This document shows, in pieces, positions 27,426 through 36,214 of a stretch of DNA of 64,000 nt. The DNA comes from Hondaea fermentalgiana. Its lineage: Eukaryota; Sar; Bigyra; Thraustochytrida; Thraustochytriidae. A model generated the notes under the pieces. That model saw only the letters and a program-made list of their open reading frames with translations, was not told the DNA's origin and did not search any database. Position 1 is the stretch's first letter; every line of letters starts with the position of its first letter. Where the stretch lies: contig NPFB01000049.1 of assembly GCA_014084085.1 (NCBI GenBank), positions 178,834 to 242,833 on the forward strand. The letters are read 5' to 3'. A program made the translations under genes and the position numbers.

Positions 27426-27614
27426 CCGAGTCGGAAACGCAGCGAGCTGGCAGCCGCAGCGCGAGCACAGCGCTCCGTCCAGACCGCGAACCTGCTCGTC
27501 GCGGTGACGGCCTCGCGCTCTCCAGAAAACTTGTCGGAATAGGCGGTCTGGCCTGTCTGCCTGTGAGCCTGCCTGGCAAACGCCGCGAAAGCAGAGCGTC
27601 TCAGCGTCGCCCGC
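27252..27614. promoter_or_regulatory. Bidirectional promoter of CMC4 and calpain genes with CAAG repeat
   Basis: Contains a CAAG tetranucleotide array at 27387-27424 (about nine units, plus strand) and CGAGAC hexamers at about 27308-27335 near the CMC4 start. It spaces two divergent start codons. No coding sequence accepted here. Confidence 0.6.
27387..27424 (+). repeat. CAAG tetranucleotide array
   Basis: Nine or so perfect CAAG units. The same repeat occurs at 32955-32980 in the FHA gene leader, in the same orientation relative to the plus-strand gene. Confidence 0.9.
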
Positions 27615-30494
27615 ATGATCTCGCTCGAAGACGACGACGCTGACGAAGACAACGAGGACACGCGCAACGAGGCGGACGACGTAGAGAATAACGGCGGAGA
27701 AGATGTCGACGTGCTCATCGTCGAAGAAGGCGGGACCGGCAACCTTGGAGACGCAGACGGGAGAGTCGTGAGTGCAAGACAGCAGCTACGACAAAGGCTT
27801 GGTCAAAAGCGCGCTCGACCGGTTGTTGTTGACCTCCTTGGTGATGATGTTGATTCTCTTGGTAAAGACGTTGACGAAGCATATGTGGCCTCGAGCGATC
27901 ACAAAGTTGGCCGCGAAGGAAGACATCGTCAAGGCGTTGGGGTATTGAAGACTCCTCATATCGTCACTGACGCTGCAAACCTTGACGAAGTTCTTGCACG
28001 GCAATTGCAACAACAAGAATGCGAGCATGAGGCACTCGACGAAGCTTTGGCAAGAGAGGTGCAGCTTCAAGAGGAAAGCAGTTTTCGTCAGCATCAGCAA
28101 GAGCAACAGCAAGGGCGACAACATTTTAAACGGACTCGTCGGCATCGTCGACCCCGTTCGGAACCTGTACAAGTCCGGCTTCGACAAGCATGCGGAAGCG
28201 AATTACTCAGACCCTTGAACGACTGGCAATGCTCACGCCCTGTTCACGAAGCAGAGCGGGATGAACTTGAGCAAGTTGATCCTAGCACTTCTTTGGAACC
28301 TCGTGGTCTTTGGAGCGATGCTGCGTTCCCAGCGACGGTAGCATCAATCTGTGGCTCGACACGTGATCCTGAGCAGGGCTCTCCTCGAGCGCCACGATGT
28401 CAGTGCGGCCTTGCAGCGGTGCAAAAGACAGTCTGGAAGGAAACCGTCAATACGGGACGGCGGTTTTGGACATGTGCCAAACGCACTTGCAAATTCTTTC
28501 GGTGGGCTGAACCGAGCGAATGGAGCATTCCGGCCTCGGCCCGCAAACATGTATGGCAACGACCGCCACAATGGCCAGCATACCCCAGAATTGTTGATTC
28601 AAGCCGGGGCTTTCGCGCTGACGATGTCTGTCAGGGTAGAGTCGGGGACTGCTGGTTCATCAGTGCGCTCAGCGTCTTGGCCATGCGTCCAGACCTTGCG
28701 CAGCGGCTCTTCATGTCATTAGACGCAAAACCAAACGGTGGGCCCTATTTTGTTCGTCTTTTTATCGACGGACGCTGGCAAGGCATTGCCGTGGACGACC
28801 AGTTCCCATGTTGGCCCGTTAACGAAAAGGGTCGGCAGCGGAAGCCAGGCGAGGTTAATCCCAACTTTAATCTTTCCTTTGCCAAACCGACACGAAATCT
28901 GCTTTGGGTGCCCCTCGTCGAAAAGGCATACGCCAAAGCGCATGGTTCTTATCAGGCCATCCAAGGCGGTTGGGTGGCGGAGGGACTTTTTGATCTGACC
29001 GGATGTCCCACGGAGACCTTTCGTATTGGTTCAATGGCCGGCGAAGAGCTCTTTCAACTTTTACTAAGTTTCAATGCGGCCAACTTTCTCATGGGCGCAA
29101 GCTGCTTTTCGCCCGGAAAGGGTTCAGGGCTCGTTGGTGGTCATGCATATGGAATACTCGATGTACGACTCACCCATAGACGCGTGGGCCAGCAACCGCG
29201 CATCACTTCAATGCTAAAAGCTGCCTCGTCCTCGTCCAAGATGCCGAAATCATCGTCATCATCATCATCATCATCATCATCATCGTCGTCGCCGTCGTCA
29301 TCATCATCATCATTGTGGCAGTCTCAATCCGAGGCTCAGCAGCCTCTGCGTTTGATTCGCCTCCGAAATCCTTGGGGGCGATACGAATGGAAAGGTAGCT
29401 TTTCGCGGCACTCGAGCGAATGGACGGCTGCGCTTCGTCGAGAATTGGGTCATTCAAGTGAGGAAGACGGTAGCTTTTGGATGGACTTTGACGAGTTTCT
29501 CGCCCACTTTGCATCAGGATGCGTCGATGTGTGCAAGACGCCAGCGCCGCAAGAAGAGTGGTATCTTACTCCTTTGAAAATAGCATTTGGCCCCGGTGAA
29601 TGGTGGGCTCAACACGTGGTCGAGCTGCACGTGGACGCGACGGCCTCAGGCCCAACATGGACGTATATTTCTGTTTGCCAGCCTACAAAGCGTGGCAAGA
29701 CGCGAGGCGAATTTATGCAGACAGACGTGAGCGTGCTCGTCCTGCAACAGCGCAAGCGCAGTCCGCGCGTTGCGGCACTTTGTCTGCCTGGACAATGCAA
29801 GGCACATCATTTTGATCTTTTTCTCGAAGCAGACACTCGCTATTGGATTCTCCCCTTTTCGATAACCCGCAGTCGCGAAGCGAGATCCGCGCGAGCTGCA
29901 GCGAGTTTCCATTTGCGCATCATGAGCGCGCGCCCCGTGCGCTGGCGGCGATGTAACATTGGTGGGCCCCGTTTCGTTATTCACTATCTTCACGAAGCAT
30001 TTCTGCAGCGACTACGGGCCCCACTGATCGTCGCCAAAGCCGTGCCTCGCCAGCCAGCTTTTCGATTGGTCGACGTACGTGGCTTTGAAGGAGCTGATGC
30101 GCTCGTGCATGTCGGCGCTCTTGAGTCGCCAGGAGGTTTGCTCATTGTTGCAGTCAATACCAGCCAAGATCGATTTGCCTCGATTGACTTGCTTGTCATG
30201 GGTCTTGTCGAAGATCGAAAGAATGACCAGGCACGAGCCGCCACTCATGTGGTGCCGCCTCGGTCGTCGCGCATTCTCGCAGCAGTGGCAAATGTGGGCT
30301 TTGACGATTACAAGTGGGGACTAGCAAACGATGACTCTGCAGCTGAGGCCGGTTTGAAGACATTCTTCACCTCCGAGGCTATGGTGGCTCTCCTTCGTGG
30401 ACCGCTCGAAGCAATTCAAGATGCCTCACAATCTGAGCATAAGGACCCGTCCGCTATGACACAGACAATCCTTCCTGTAGACGTGGCGAATTGA
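27615..30494 (+). CDS. Calpain-type cysteine protease with GRF zinc finger
   Basis: A 959-residue protein. The calpain catalytic core spans about 335-640. The catalytic triad is complete: Cys346 in GDCWFISAL, His510 in GGHAYGIL and Asn585 in LRNPWG. Between His and Asn is an unusual insertion with a poly-Ser run (about 537-565). Ahead of the core, residues about 260-300 form a GRF-type zinc finger (CQCGLAAVQ, then NTGRRFWTC and CKFFRWAE), a fold known from DNA-repair and topoisomerase proteins. Residues about 120-155 contain two UIM-like helices (DEVLARQLQQQE, DEALAREVQLQEES). After the core, beta-rich segments up to about 930 (GPTWTYISVCQP, TRYWILPF) fit calpain C2-like (CBSW) domains. There are no EF-hands and no membrane segment. 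Classical calpains are calcium-activated, but whether this one is cannot be read here. The substrate is unknown. Confidence 0.88.
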   Translation: MISLEDDDADEDNEDTRNEADDVENNGGEDVDVLIVEEGGTGNLGDADGRVVSARQQLRQRLGQKRARPVVVDLLGDDVDSLGKDVDEAYVASSDHKVGREGRHRQGVGVLKTPHIVTDAANLDEVLARQLQQQECEHEALDEALAREVQLQEESSFRQHQQEQQQGRQHFKRTRRHRRPRSEPVQVRLRQACGSELLRPLNDWQCSRPVHEAERDELEQVDPSTSLEPRGLWSDAAFPATVASICGSTRDPEQGSPRAPRCQCGLAAVQKTVWKETVNTGRRFWTCAKRTCKFFRWAEPSEWSIPASARKHVWQRPPQWPAYPRIVDSSRGFRADDVCQGRVGDCWFISALSVLAMRPDLAQRLFMSLDAKPNGGPYFVRLFIDGRWQGIAVDDQFPCWPVNEKGRQRKPGEVNPNFNLSFAKPTRNLLWVPLVEKAYAKAHGSYQAIQGGWVAEGLFDLTGCPTETFRIGSMAGEELFQLLLSFNAANFLMGASCFSPGKGSGLVGGHAYGILDVRLTHRRVGQQPRITSMLKAASSSSKMPKSSSSSSSSSSSSSSPSSSSSSLWQSQSEAQQPLRLIRLRNPWGRYEWKGSFSRHSSEWTAALRRELGHSSEEDGSFWMDFDEFLAHFASGCVDVCKTPAPQEEWYLTPLKIAFGPGEWWAQHVVELHVDATASGPTWTYISVCQPTKRGKTRGEFMQTDVSVLVLQQRKRSPRVAALCLPGQCKAHHFDLFLEADTRYWILPFSITRSREARSARAAASFHLRIMSARPVRWRRCNIGGPRFVIHYLHEAFLQRLRAPLIVAKAVPRQPAFRLVDVRGFEGADALVHVGALESPGGLLIVAVNTSQDRFASIDLLVMGLVEDRKNDQARAATHVVPPRSSRILAAVANVGFDDYKWGLANDDSAAEAGLKTFFTSEAMVALLRGPLEAIQDASQSEHKDPSAMTQTILPVDVAN
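29247..29314 (+). repeat. TCA/TCG repeat encoding poly-Ser in the calpain
   Basis: ATCATC-type triplets giving more than twenty Ser with one Pro, inserted inside the catalytic region between the active His and Asn. Confidence 0.85.
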
Positions 30495-30604
30495 AGTTAC
30501 GAAGGAGAAAACACACAGTTGTACATTTGGATTCATGACTTATTTCGGATTTTACGGATGGTGAAAAATTGATGCGTTGAAAAATATAAATATCGTGCTT
30601 TTGT

Positions 30605-31132
30605 TCACAATTTCGCCGTGCTTCTCCGATAAAAGTCGGACATTGTTGCGGTCGCGCGCGCGGTGACAGTTGCAGTTTCAACGTCGACCATTTTGGCAGT
30701 GACCTGCGCATCCTTGTCGCCCGGCGTGTAGTTAAAGTCCGACTCGACCCGCACGCATTTTTTCAAGGGACTTGGTCGCAGATACGCAATCTCTAGCCTT
30801 TTGGTCATTCCGTATGCACCTGGGCTTTGTAGCACAGCCGAGCCAGACAAGGCAACGACCATGTCAAACACCGTCGAGACCGCGCCGCCATGCATCATGC
30901 CAGCCGTGTTTGTGCTGTACGTACCTGCATAGACAGCGCAGACAACTTGATGCTTTTCCTGCGAGGCGGCAAAGCGGAAGCGAAAGGCGGAGCGGTCGCC
31001 CAGGACAAAGTGCTCATTGCCAATTTCCGGAAACTTTGCCTCCTTGAACGTTGGGTCTGCGGCGAGCATCTCGTCAAACCACGCGCATGATCCAAGTGCC
31101 TCCCGAGCAGCAGCGTCTTCACTCGCATCCAT
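30605..31132 (-). CDS. Hotdog-fold acyl-CoA thioesterase (PaaI/ACOT13-like), copy 1
   Basis: A 175-residue protein of the 4HBT superfamily, which hydrolyses acyl-CoA thioesters. The motif NTAGMMHGGAVSTVFD (about 75-90) holds the conserved Asn, HGG and Asp expected for ACOT13/THEM-type enzymes. The central helix DMVVALSGSAVL and strands RLEIAYLRPSPL and VTAKMVDVETATVTARA complete the fold. The N-terminus (MDASEDAAAREALGSCAWFD) matches that of the neighbouring copy at 31691-32236 (MDAAENRAARAALASCAWFN). The two are tandem paralogues on one strand, 558 bases apart. No targeting signal is seen. The stop lies 110 bases from the end of the convergent calpain gene. Confidence 0.88.
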   Translation of the reverse strand: MDASEDAAAREALGSCAWFDEMLAADPTFKEAKFPEIGNEHFVLGDRSAFRFRFAASQEKHQVVCAVYAGTYSTNTAGMMHGGAVSTVFDMVVALSGSAVLQSPGAYGMTKRLEIAYLRPSPLKKCVRVESDFNYTPGDKDAQVTAKMVDVETATVTARATATMSDFYRRSTAKL

Positions 31133-31690
31133 GGTGGCGAAATATATTCAGAAATTCCCTTTCCTGCGCGCCGGATTGCGAGAAGCGAATGTCCGTCAAC
31201 CAGCGCGCAAGCGTCCGAGCTCCGCACGCTCTCTCTTTTCGCTTCTCCCCAGAGGCGAAACCGCTCTGCACGGGCACGCAGACACGCTCGCGATTCGGAA
31301 ATGCTTGCCGCAAGCCAGCGCCGCGCACGCATCAGTCCGACGGCCACCCCCCGGCCGCGCCTCATTGTCCCTCGGGGCATCCCGGGTACCATCTCCAGGA
31401 GCGGGTACTAGCGGAAATGCTAGATAGGCAAGGTGACTACGATGGGAACAATGGCGATGATGGTGATGATGATGATTTGGATGGATAGATGGATGGATGG
31501 ATGGATTATGAAAAGAATTTTCAAGGTGGTGATGATGATGGAGAAAAGGATGAAGATGAATGAAGTGGTGCAGAATGTAGGTTCACGTTTAACGATTGGA
31601 AGGTGCTCAAGCTGGAGCTGGAGCTGAGGCAGGGAGCCAGAACGCGAGCAGGAGCTGGACTTACAGTTTAAAAAAACAAAAAGCAAGATC
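31133..31690. promoter_or_regulatory. Spacer between the two thioesterase genes
   Basis: Holds the promoter of copy 1 and the 3' end of copy 2. It contains a GATG/GGAT simple repeat at about 31445-31560. Overlapping frames here have no domain. Confidence 0.5.
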
Positions 31691-32236
31691 CTAGAGCTTG
31701 GCCTTTTCTGCGGCTCTGCGCTCGAGGTCGACGAGGATGGCCTTGCCGCGAGCGCAGGGCGAGTTGGTGACAGGATCGGAGATCTCGGCGGAAATGAGCG
31801 CCTCGCCGTTGCCGAGATACTCGCCGTCCGTGTCGAGACGCACGACCTGGCCGAGCGGCGTCTTGGAGAGGTAGCGGACCTCAAGAGACTTTGTGAGCGA
31901 GGCCTTAGCCAGGCCCGCCGTTGCGCTGGCCGAAATGGCGGTGATGAAATCGATGCAGCTCGCCACGGCGCCCCCATGCGCCATGCCGAGCGTGTTATCG
32001 CTAAAGCGTCCAAAGTAAATGGCCACCACCATGGACATCTTGCCGCCCTCAGAAGACGGGTAGGTCACGGCGAAGCGCATTCGAATTGGCGCCGCCTTGC
32101 CGATGACATAGTGCGTCTCGCCAATGGCCTCACTTAGGCCCTCGAGCTCCTCCGCAGACCCGGACGCCACGAGCTCGTTGAACCACGCGCACGAGGCCAG
32201 GGCCGCGCGCGCGGCGCGGTTTTCCGCAGCGTCCAT
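31691..32236 (-). CDS. Hotdog-fold acyl-CoA thioesterase (PaaI/ACOT13-like), copy 2
   Basis: A 181-residue paralogue of the enzyme at 30605-31132. The catalytic segment NTLGMAHGGAVASCID keeps Asn, HGG and Asp. It has a longer first loop (GSAEELEGLSEAIGETHYVIGK) and YPSSEGGKMS where copy 1 has SQEKHQ. The C-terminus (VDLERRAAEKAKL) is longer and charged. The frame extends seven codons upstream to a GTG, so the ATG at 32236 is preferred; it also aligns with copy 1. Differences across the substrate-facing helix (FITAISASAT against MVVALSGSAV) suggest different acyl preferences, which is an inference. Confidence 0.88.
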   Translation of the reverse strand: MDAAENRAARAALASCAWFNELVASGSAEELEGLSEAIGETHYVIGKAAPIRMRFAVTYPSSEGGKMSMVVAIYFGRFSDNTLGMAHGGAVASCIDFITAISASATAGLAKASLTKSLEVRYLSKTPLGQVVRLDTDGEYLGNGEALISAEISDPVTNSPCARGKAILVDLERRAAEKAKL

Positions 32237-33024
32237 GCGGGCGATGTCGCGAGGCACGCTCCCGGTCCGTCCCCTCGTTCAAGGTTTGGCTGCACCGTGG
32301 CGGAGCCACCCTCTTCGCGCGTCACGTCGCGTGACATCGCATCGCATCGCATCGTACCGCATCGCACCGCATCGCGTCGCTCGCTCTGCATCCCGTCCGC
32401 CTCCTTCTTGGCTCATAACGACGCCGTAGCGCGACTGCTTGCCGGCGCTCAAGAAGCCCGCGAGCCCGGCCAGCTCGAAGATACGAGCCGTGGGACTCGG
32501 GTCACCAGGGACCGCCCGCCCGCCTGCGAGGCGGCGAGGACGAAGACCTTCGCTTTCCTTGCAAGGTCGACGTCGGCCGGGCTGAGACGCGAGGTCGTTG
32601 CGCGCGCTCTCGCTCTCGCCGCGGCGAGATGGCGTGCAACGAAGTCGAGGTTCTGGTGCGCCCGAGGTCGGTCTGCCTGTCTGTGTGCGAGGTGGAGGTG
32701 GTTATGTTCGTCGTGCCCTCGCTGTGCCCGGGGTACCGTTCGCTCGTCCGCGATGCAGACAGAAGCAAACCCAGTTTGCCTGGGACTGCGTGTGCGCGAG
32801 AGAGCGTGAGCGGCAGCGGCGCGGCCGCGGAGGAGCTGCAGTCTGTGAGCTCGCACAGCTCGCGCGCGTGCGAGAGAACCAGAGATAGACGAGAGACGAG
32901 TCGAGTCGAGTCGAGAAGATTGTCGGCCGGGCTTGCAGCCTCGAGAAACGGCCAGGCAAGCAAGCAAGCAAGCAAGCAAGGTCTGCGCGAGGCCGTGGTG
33001 AGACGGACGCTACGCCGCGAGACG
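32237..33024. promoter_or_regulatory. Divergent promoter region of thioesterase copy 2 and FHA gene
   Basis: Contains CATCG runs (about 32335-32380), GAGTC repeats (32895-32912) and a CAAG array (32955-32980) close to the FHA start. An ATG at 32629 would extend the FHA frame by 132 codons through these repeats; I treat that as leader. Confidence 0.5.
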
Positions 33025-34998
33025 ATGGCGGCGACGGAGGGCGCAGCGTGGGCGAGACTGCGGCATTGCATGGTGAATGAGGCGTACGAAGAGGTCGAGG
33101 TTCTGCAGGACGAAATCCTGGACACGCACGGGGACTATGTGATGGGCAGAGACCCATCGAGGAGCAAGCTCCACCTGAAGGAACCCATCGTATCAGGCCA
33201 ACACTGCAGAATCCGCATGCAACGCTCGCGCCAAGGACACGGCAATGCCATCTTCGAAATTCAGGACGTGAGCACCAACGGGACCTCGGTGAACCGCGAA
33301 CGCCTCGAAAAGGGAAGGTGGCGCAGACTTGCAAGAGGCGACAAAATCGTACTTTCCATGCATGCCAAAAACAGCACAGCGAAAACGTTGCACCAATTCG
33401 AGTTTTTCCCACTCTCACGCAAAGAGGCAGGAGATCTCGCCGTGTCGCAAAGCGCGAGCGCAAACTCCGCCACAAACTCCGGCACGGGCGCCGGAGATGC
33501 AGACTCGGCCCTCCAGGCTCGCCACATTGAACAACTACGCGAGATGCGGAAAGAATTCGAAGCCTCCGAAGTCTCTATGCGTCAAGAGCATGAAAAAGAA
33601 ATTGCAGAGCTGCATCGTGCGCTCGAGGCCGAGAAGGCGCGCGCAAGAGAGTCTGCCGACGCGGAACAGAGTGTTCGCGCACGCCTCGAGGAAACCCGGT
33701 CCCAGATGGAGGAAACGCAAAGTGCGCTCGCCAACGAGCGAACCGCAAAGGAAAGACTTGAACTGCAACTTCGGGGAGAATTACAGCAGGTTCGTGCGGA
33801 GCTTGAGACTCTTGTGCGCAAGGAGACGAACAGGGCTAATGTTCTCGAGGAGAACAAGGCGCTTCTTGAAAAAGAGCTAGCAAGGGAAAAACTTGCAAAG
33901 GGAGCGGCTGAAGAGGGCCTTGCGCAGGCCAAACGCGATCTTGATGCGGAAAAGTCTCGCGCGCGACAGGCGCACGAGGGCAAGCTCAAGGCTCGTCTAC
34001 AAGAGTCGCTTGCACGAGCCGAATTTCTCGAGGGCAAGCTGGCCCGCACGGATCGAGCCATTCAGGCCGCCCGAGAACATGGCCATAACACATTGCGTTC
34101 GGCCGTGGAGCAGATGACCAAAACTTTGCGAGCTTTTGGAGCGTCAAACGAAGCTAATCTCGAGGAGATCAAGGGGATTCTTGGCGGGCCTGTCGTCCGC
34201 GCCAGTCGACAGTCACTTGCGCCTGCCGAGGTTGCGCCTCGACATGTTGCCGCTACGCAGGCAAACGAGGAAGAGGACGACGATGAAATGGATGAAGCGC
34301 CAGGTACTTCGGCGAGCTTTGGGAAAGCAGAGTCCGGCTCGGACGGACCGCAAGACGTAGAAACGCAGGTCGCCGGGGCAACGCAGATCCCTCCCGCCTC
34401 GCAAACGCAGGTTGCGCCGCTGCAGTCTGCGCCTTCTTTTGCTTTGTCGGACCTGACGCAAGAATCGCGCGCTGCTGAAAATGATCATGATGGTGACGAC
34501 GGTACCAACGAGAACGAGGGACAAGCCCTAGATTCTCGTCCAGCAGAACAAGAGGGGCAAACCAAAACGCAAAACGGAAACAATGGCGAGAAGCAGGAGG
34601 AAAACGAAGACGATGATGTTGACGAGGATGAAGACAATGAAAACATGAGTGGTAACGAACAAGCGTCTCCTGGCAACGTGAAGCCCAGAAACGCCAAGAA
34701 GCACGACCCAGATGAAGAGAACGTTAACAGTAACAAGGGTGCGACTGCGCACAGCGGCAACGCGCGGTTGGACCAAACCCCTCGTCAGGAGTCACGCTTG
34801 CTGGAGACTAGCACTCCCAAGGTGAGTCTCAAGACGCCAAAGCGCAAGAACATTAGCTTTCTTTCACCCATGAGTGAGGAGCGCTTCTCTTCGCAAGAAG
34901 ACGCCGAGAGCGCAAAGAAGAAGCAGCGTCCGCTTCTCATGACCACAACTTGCGAGAGTGATGACGACTACGACGAGTCGAACTTTAGCCAATCATGA
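33025..34998 (+). CDS. FHA-domain coiled-coil protein
   Basis: A 657-residue protein from the ATG at 33025 (MAATEGAAWARL). An FHA domain at about 30-120 reads DYVMGRDPSRS, then VSGQHCRI and DVSTNGTSVNRERL, with the conserved Arg, Ser-x-x-His and Asn-Gly residues that bind phospho-threonine. Residues about 170-375 form a long heptad coiled coil rich in Glu, Arg and Ala. The remainder is disordered, with SQ/TQ and acidic segments (ENEDDDVDEDEDNEN), and a basic C-terminus (KTPKRKNISFLSP, then KKKQRP) that looks like a nuclear localisation signal. TQ/SQ sites such as QTQVAP suggest PI3-kinase-like kinase targets, as in DNA-damage adaptors. A checkpoint or chromosome role is possible but unproven, and no orthologue is recognised. 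Confidence 0.85.
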   Translation: MAATEGAAWARLRHCMVNEAYEEVEVLQDEILDTHGDYVMGRDPSRSKLHLKEPIVSGQHCRIRMQRSRQGHGNAIFEIQDVSTNGTSVNRERLEKGRWRRLARGDKIVLSMHAKNSTAKTLHQFEFFPLSRKEAGDLAVSQSASANSATNSGTGAGDADSALQARHIEQLREMRKEFEASEVSMRQEHEKEIAELHRALEAEKARARESADAEQSVRARLEETRSQMEETQSALANERTAKERLELQLRGELQQVRAELETLVRKETNRANVLEENKALLEKELAREKLAKGAAEEGLAQAKRDLDAEKSRARQAHEGKLKARLQESLARAEFLEGKLARTDRAIQAAREHGHNTLRSAVEQMTKTLRAFGASNEANLEEIKGILGGPVVRASRQSLAPAEVAPRHVAATQANEEEDDDEMDEAPGTSASFGKAESGSDGPQDVETQVAGATQIPPASQTQVAPLQSAPSFALSDLTQESRAAENDHDGDDGTNENEGQALDSRPAEQEGQTKTQNGNNGEKQEENEDDDVDEDEDNENMSGNEQASPGNVKPRNAKKHDPDEENVNSNKGATAHSGNARLDQTPRQESRLLETSTPKVSLKTPKRKNISFLSPMSEERFSSQEDAESAKKKQRPLLMTTTCESDDDYDESNFSQS

Positions 34999-35313
34999 TA
35001 GCGAGTCATGGCAACGATAGGTCGGTCGACCGACAAATGGATGGTCAAAAGGATCTAAAGGGTCACCTTCGCAATACTGGGAAAATTGAATCATCAGACT
35101 GAGCTCGTGGGGACAAAAAGAGCGATTCCAATCGTTACTACTCTAGGCATAGTACGCGATGCAGAAAGATAGGGTGGGTCGCCAGCGTTGTGAGGACTTG
35201 CTTTTTCGGCAAGATTGCTTTCTGTGCGAGCACGCGAGGTCAAACAAAGAATCTATTTTACGTTAGCACCAAGACAATCATGGATGAGAGAAAGGGCACC
35301 TCGAAATCACAGG
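34999..35313. other. Convergent 3' intergenic region
   Basis: Lies between the ends of the FHA gene (plus) and the Churchill gene (minus). A 14-base palindrome (GTCGGTCGACCGAC) is at 35021-35034. No gene seen. Confidence 0.55.
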
Positions 35314-35910
35314 TCAGTCCTCCCAGTCATCGTGTCCGCTGTCCGATTCGTTCTCGTGCAATTGGACTGCAGATATCCTCGCAGCAAGTCCTGCGGTGAC
35401 CTGGGCAGGTGCAGGCCGGGAATCTTGTACAGAAGCGGCCTCCACGTCGCGAGCATCCTTGGCTGATTCGCCGCCCTTTGGCTCTTCAAAAAGCATCTTT
35501 TCCTCGCTGCCGCGACCGCAAAGCACGCAGCTCATGATAAATTCCTGAGTGGTGTTGGTGGACACGAACTTGTGATAATGCTCGCAGACGAAATGGTCGC
35601 ACTTTGCGCAGACATGGCGATAGGTTGTGATTTCCTCGAAACCCTTGGGTTCTCCAGAGGGCGCAGGCTCGGAGCCCGACGGTCCGTCGGACGGGGTCTC
35701 TCCCGCAAGCGCGCCGTCGACGTTGGCGGCAAAGTGGTCGTCGTCGTGGTCGTCGTCAATCTCCTCCTCCTCAACCGCGCGGTCCGCGGCGCGGGGCGCG
35801 TCCTTGGCGCCGCACGACGCGCAGCCGGCCCAGTTTAGCAGGTACGCGCCGCTGTCCAGACACACGCGCCCGCGTTCCGGCAGCGTCTCGCGCGCGCACT
35901 GGCGACACAT
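35314..35910 (-). CDS. Churchill (CHURC1) domain zinc protein with internal insertion
   Basis: A 198-residue protein. The N-terminal part (MCRQC, then RVCLDSGAYLLNWAGCASC) and a second part near 92-140 (EEITTYRHVCAKCDHFVCEH, then FIMSCVLCGR) together match the small Churchill protein, which in vertebrates is about 110 residues and binds zinc through these Cys and His residues. In animals it is linked to FGF-responsive regulation; its basic cellular role is unclear. Here the halves are separated by about 55 extra acidic, Pro/Gly-rich residues, and a Ser/Asp-rich tail of about 55 residues follows. All Cys pairs seem kept, so the fold should be intact with a loop insertion. The start at 35910 fits exactly the family N-terminus (MC-x-x-C). 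Confidence 0.88.
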   Translation of the reverse strand: MCRQCARETLPERGRVCLDSGAYLLNWAGCASCGAKDAPRAADRAVEEEEIDDDHDDDHFAANVDGALAGETPSDGPSGSEPAPSGEPKGFEEITTYRHVCAKCDHFVCEHYHKFVSTNTTQEFIMSCVLCGRGSEEKMLFEEPKGGESAKDARDVEAASVQDSRPAPAQVTAGLAARISAVQLHENESDSGHDDWED

Positions 35911-36214
35911 CGCGGCGAACGGGTCGCGCGCGCTTCTGCGAGGGAGGTTTGCTTTGCCGAGCTCTGCTCTTAGCCCGCTGCTCTTACACAGTTGCCTGCC
36001 TGAGCTCGGTCTTCTTCTTCACGCTCACTGTCAATAAAGTCTTCACTAGGCCTAGTATAGAATGTACCGCAAGGTCGGTCGAGCATCAACCAAATACTTC
36101 ACGCGAGCTCGCTTGCAAGCTCGACTCGGAGAAGTCCACGGCGACCAAAGCTGACCGCGGCCTTTGCGCCGCACGACACGCAGTCTGTCTACCTGGCCCG
36201 CCTCGACGGGGGCA
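35911..36214. promoter_or_regulatory. Bidirectional promoter of Churchill and DUF1769 genes
   Basis: A 304-base spacer between divergent start codons. GC-rich near the Churchill start, with GCTTGCAAGCTCG near 36109. The DUF1769 frame continues upstream to a TTG at 36164, taken as leader. Confidence 0.5.

Noticed and set aside
32629..33024. N-terminal extension of the FHA protein from an upstream ATG
   Set aside because: It would translate GAGTC and CAAG repeats typical of leaders here. The conserved protein begins at 33025. A longer form is not strictly excluded.
35021..35034. 14-base palindrome GTCGGTCGACCGAC in a 3' region
   Set aside because: Too short and without a loop to be treated as a regulatory element without more evidence.
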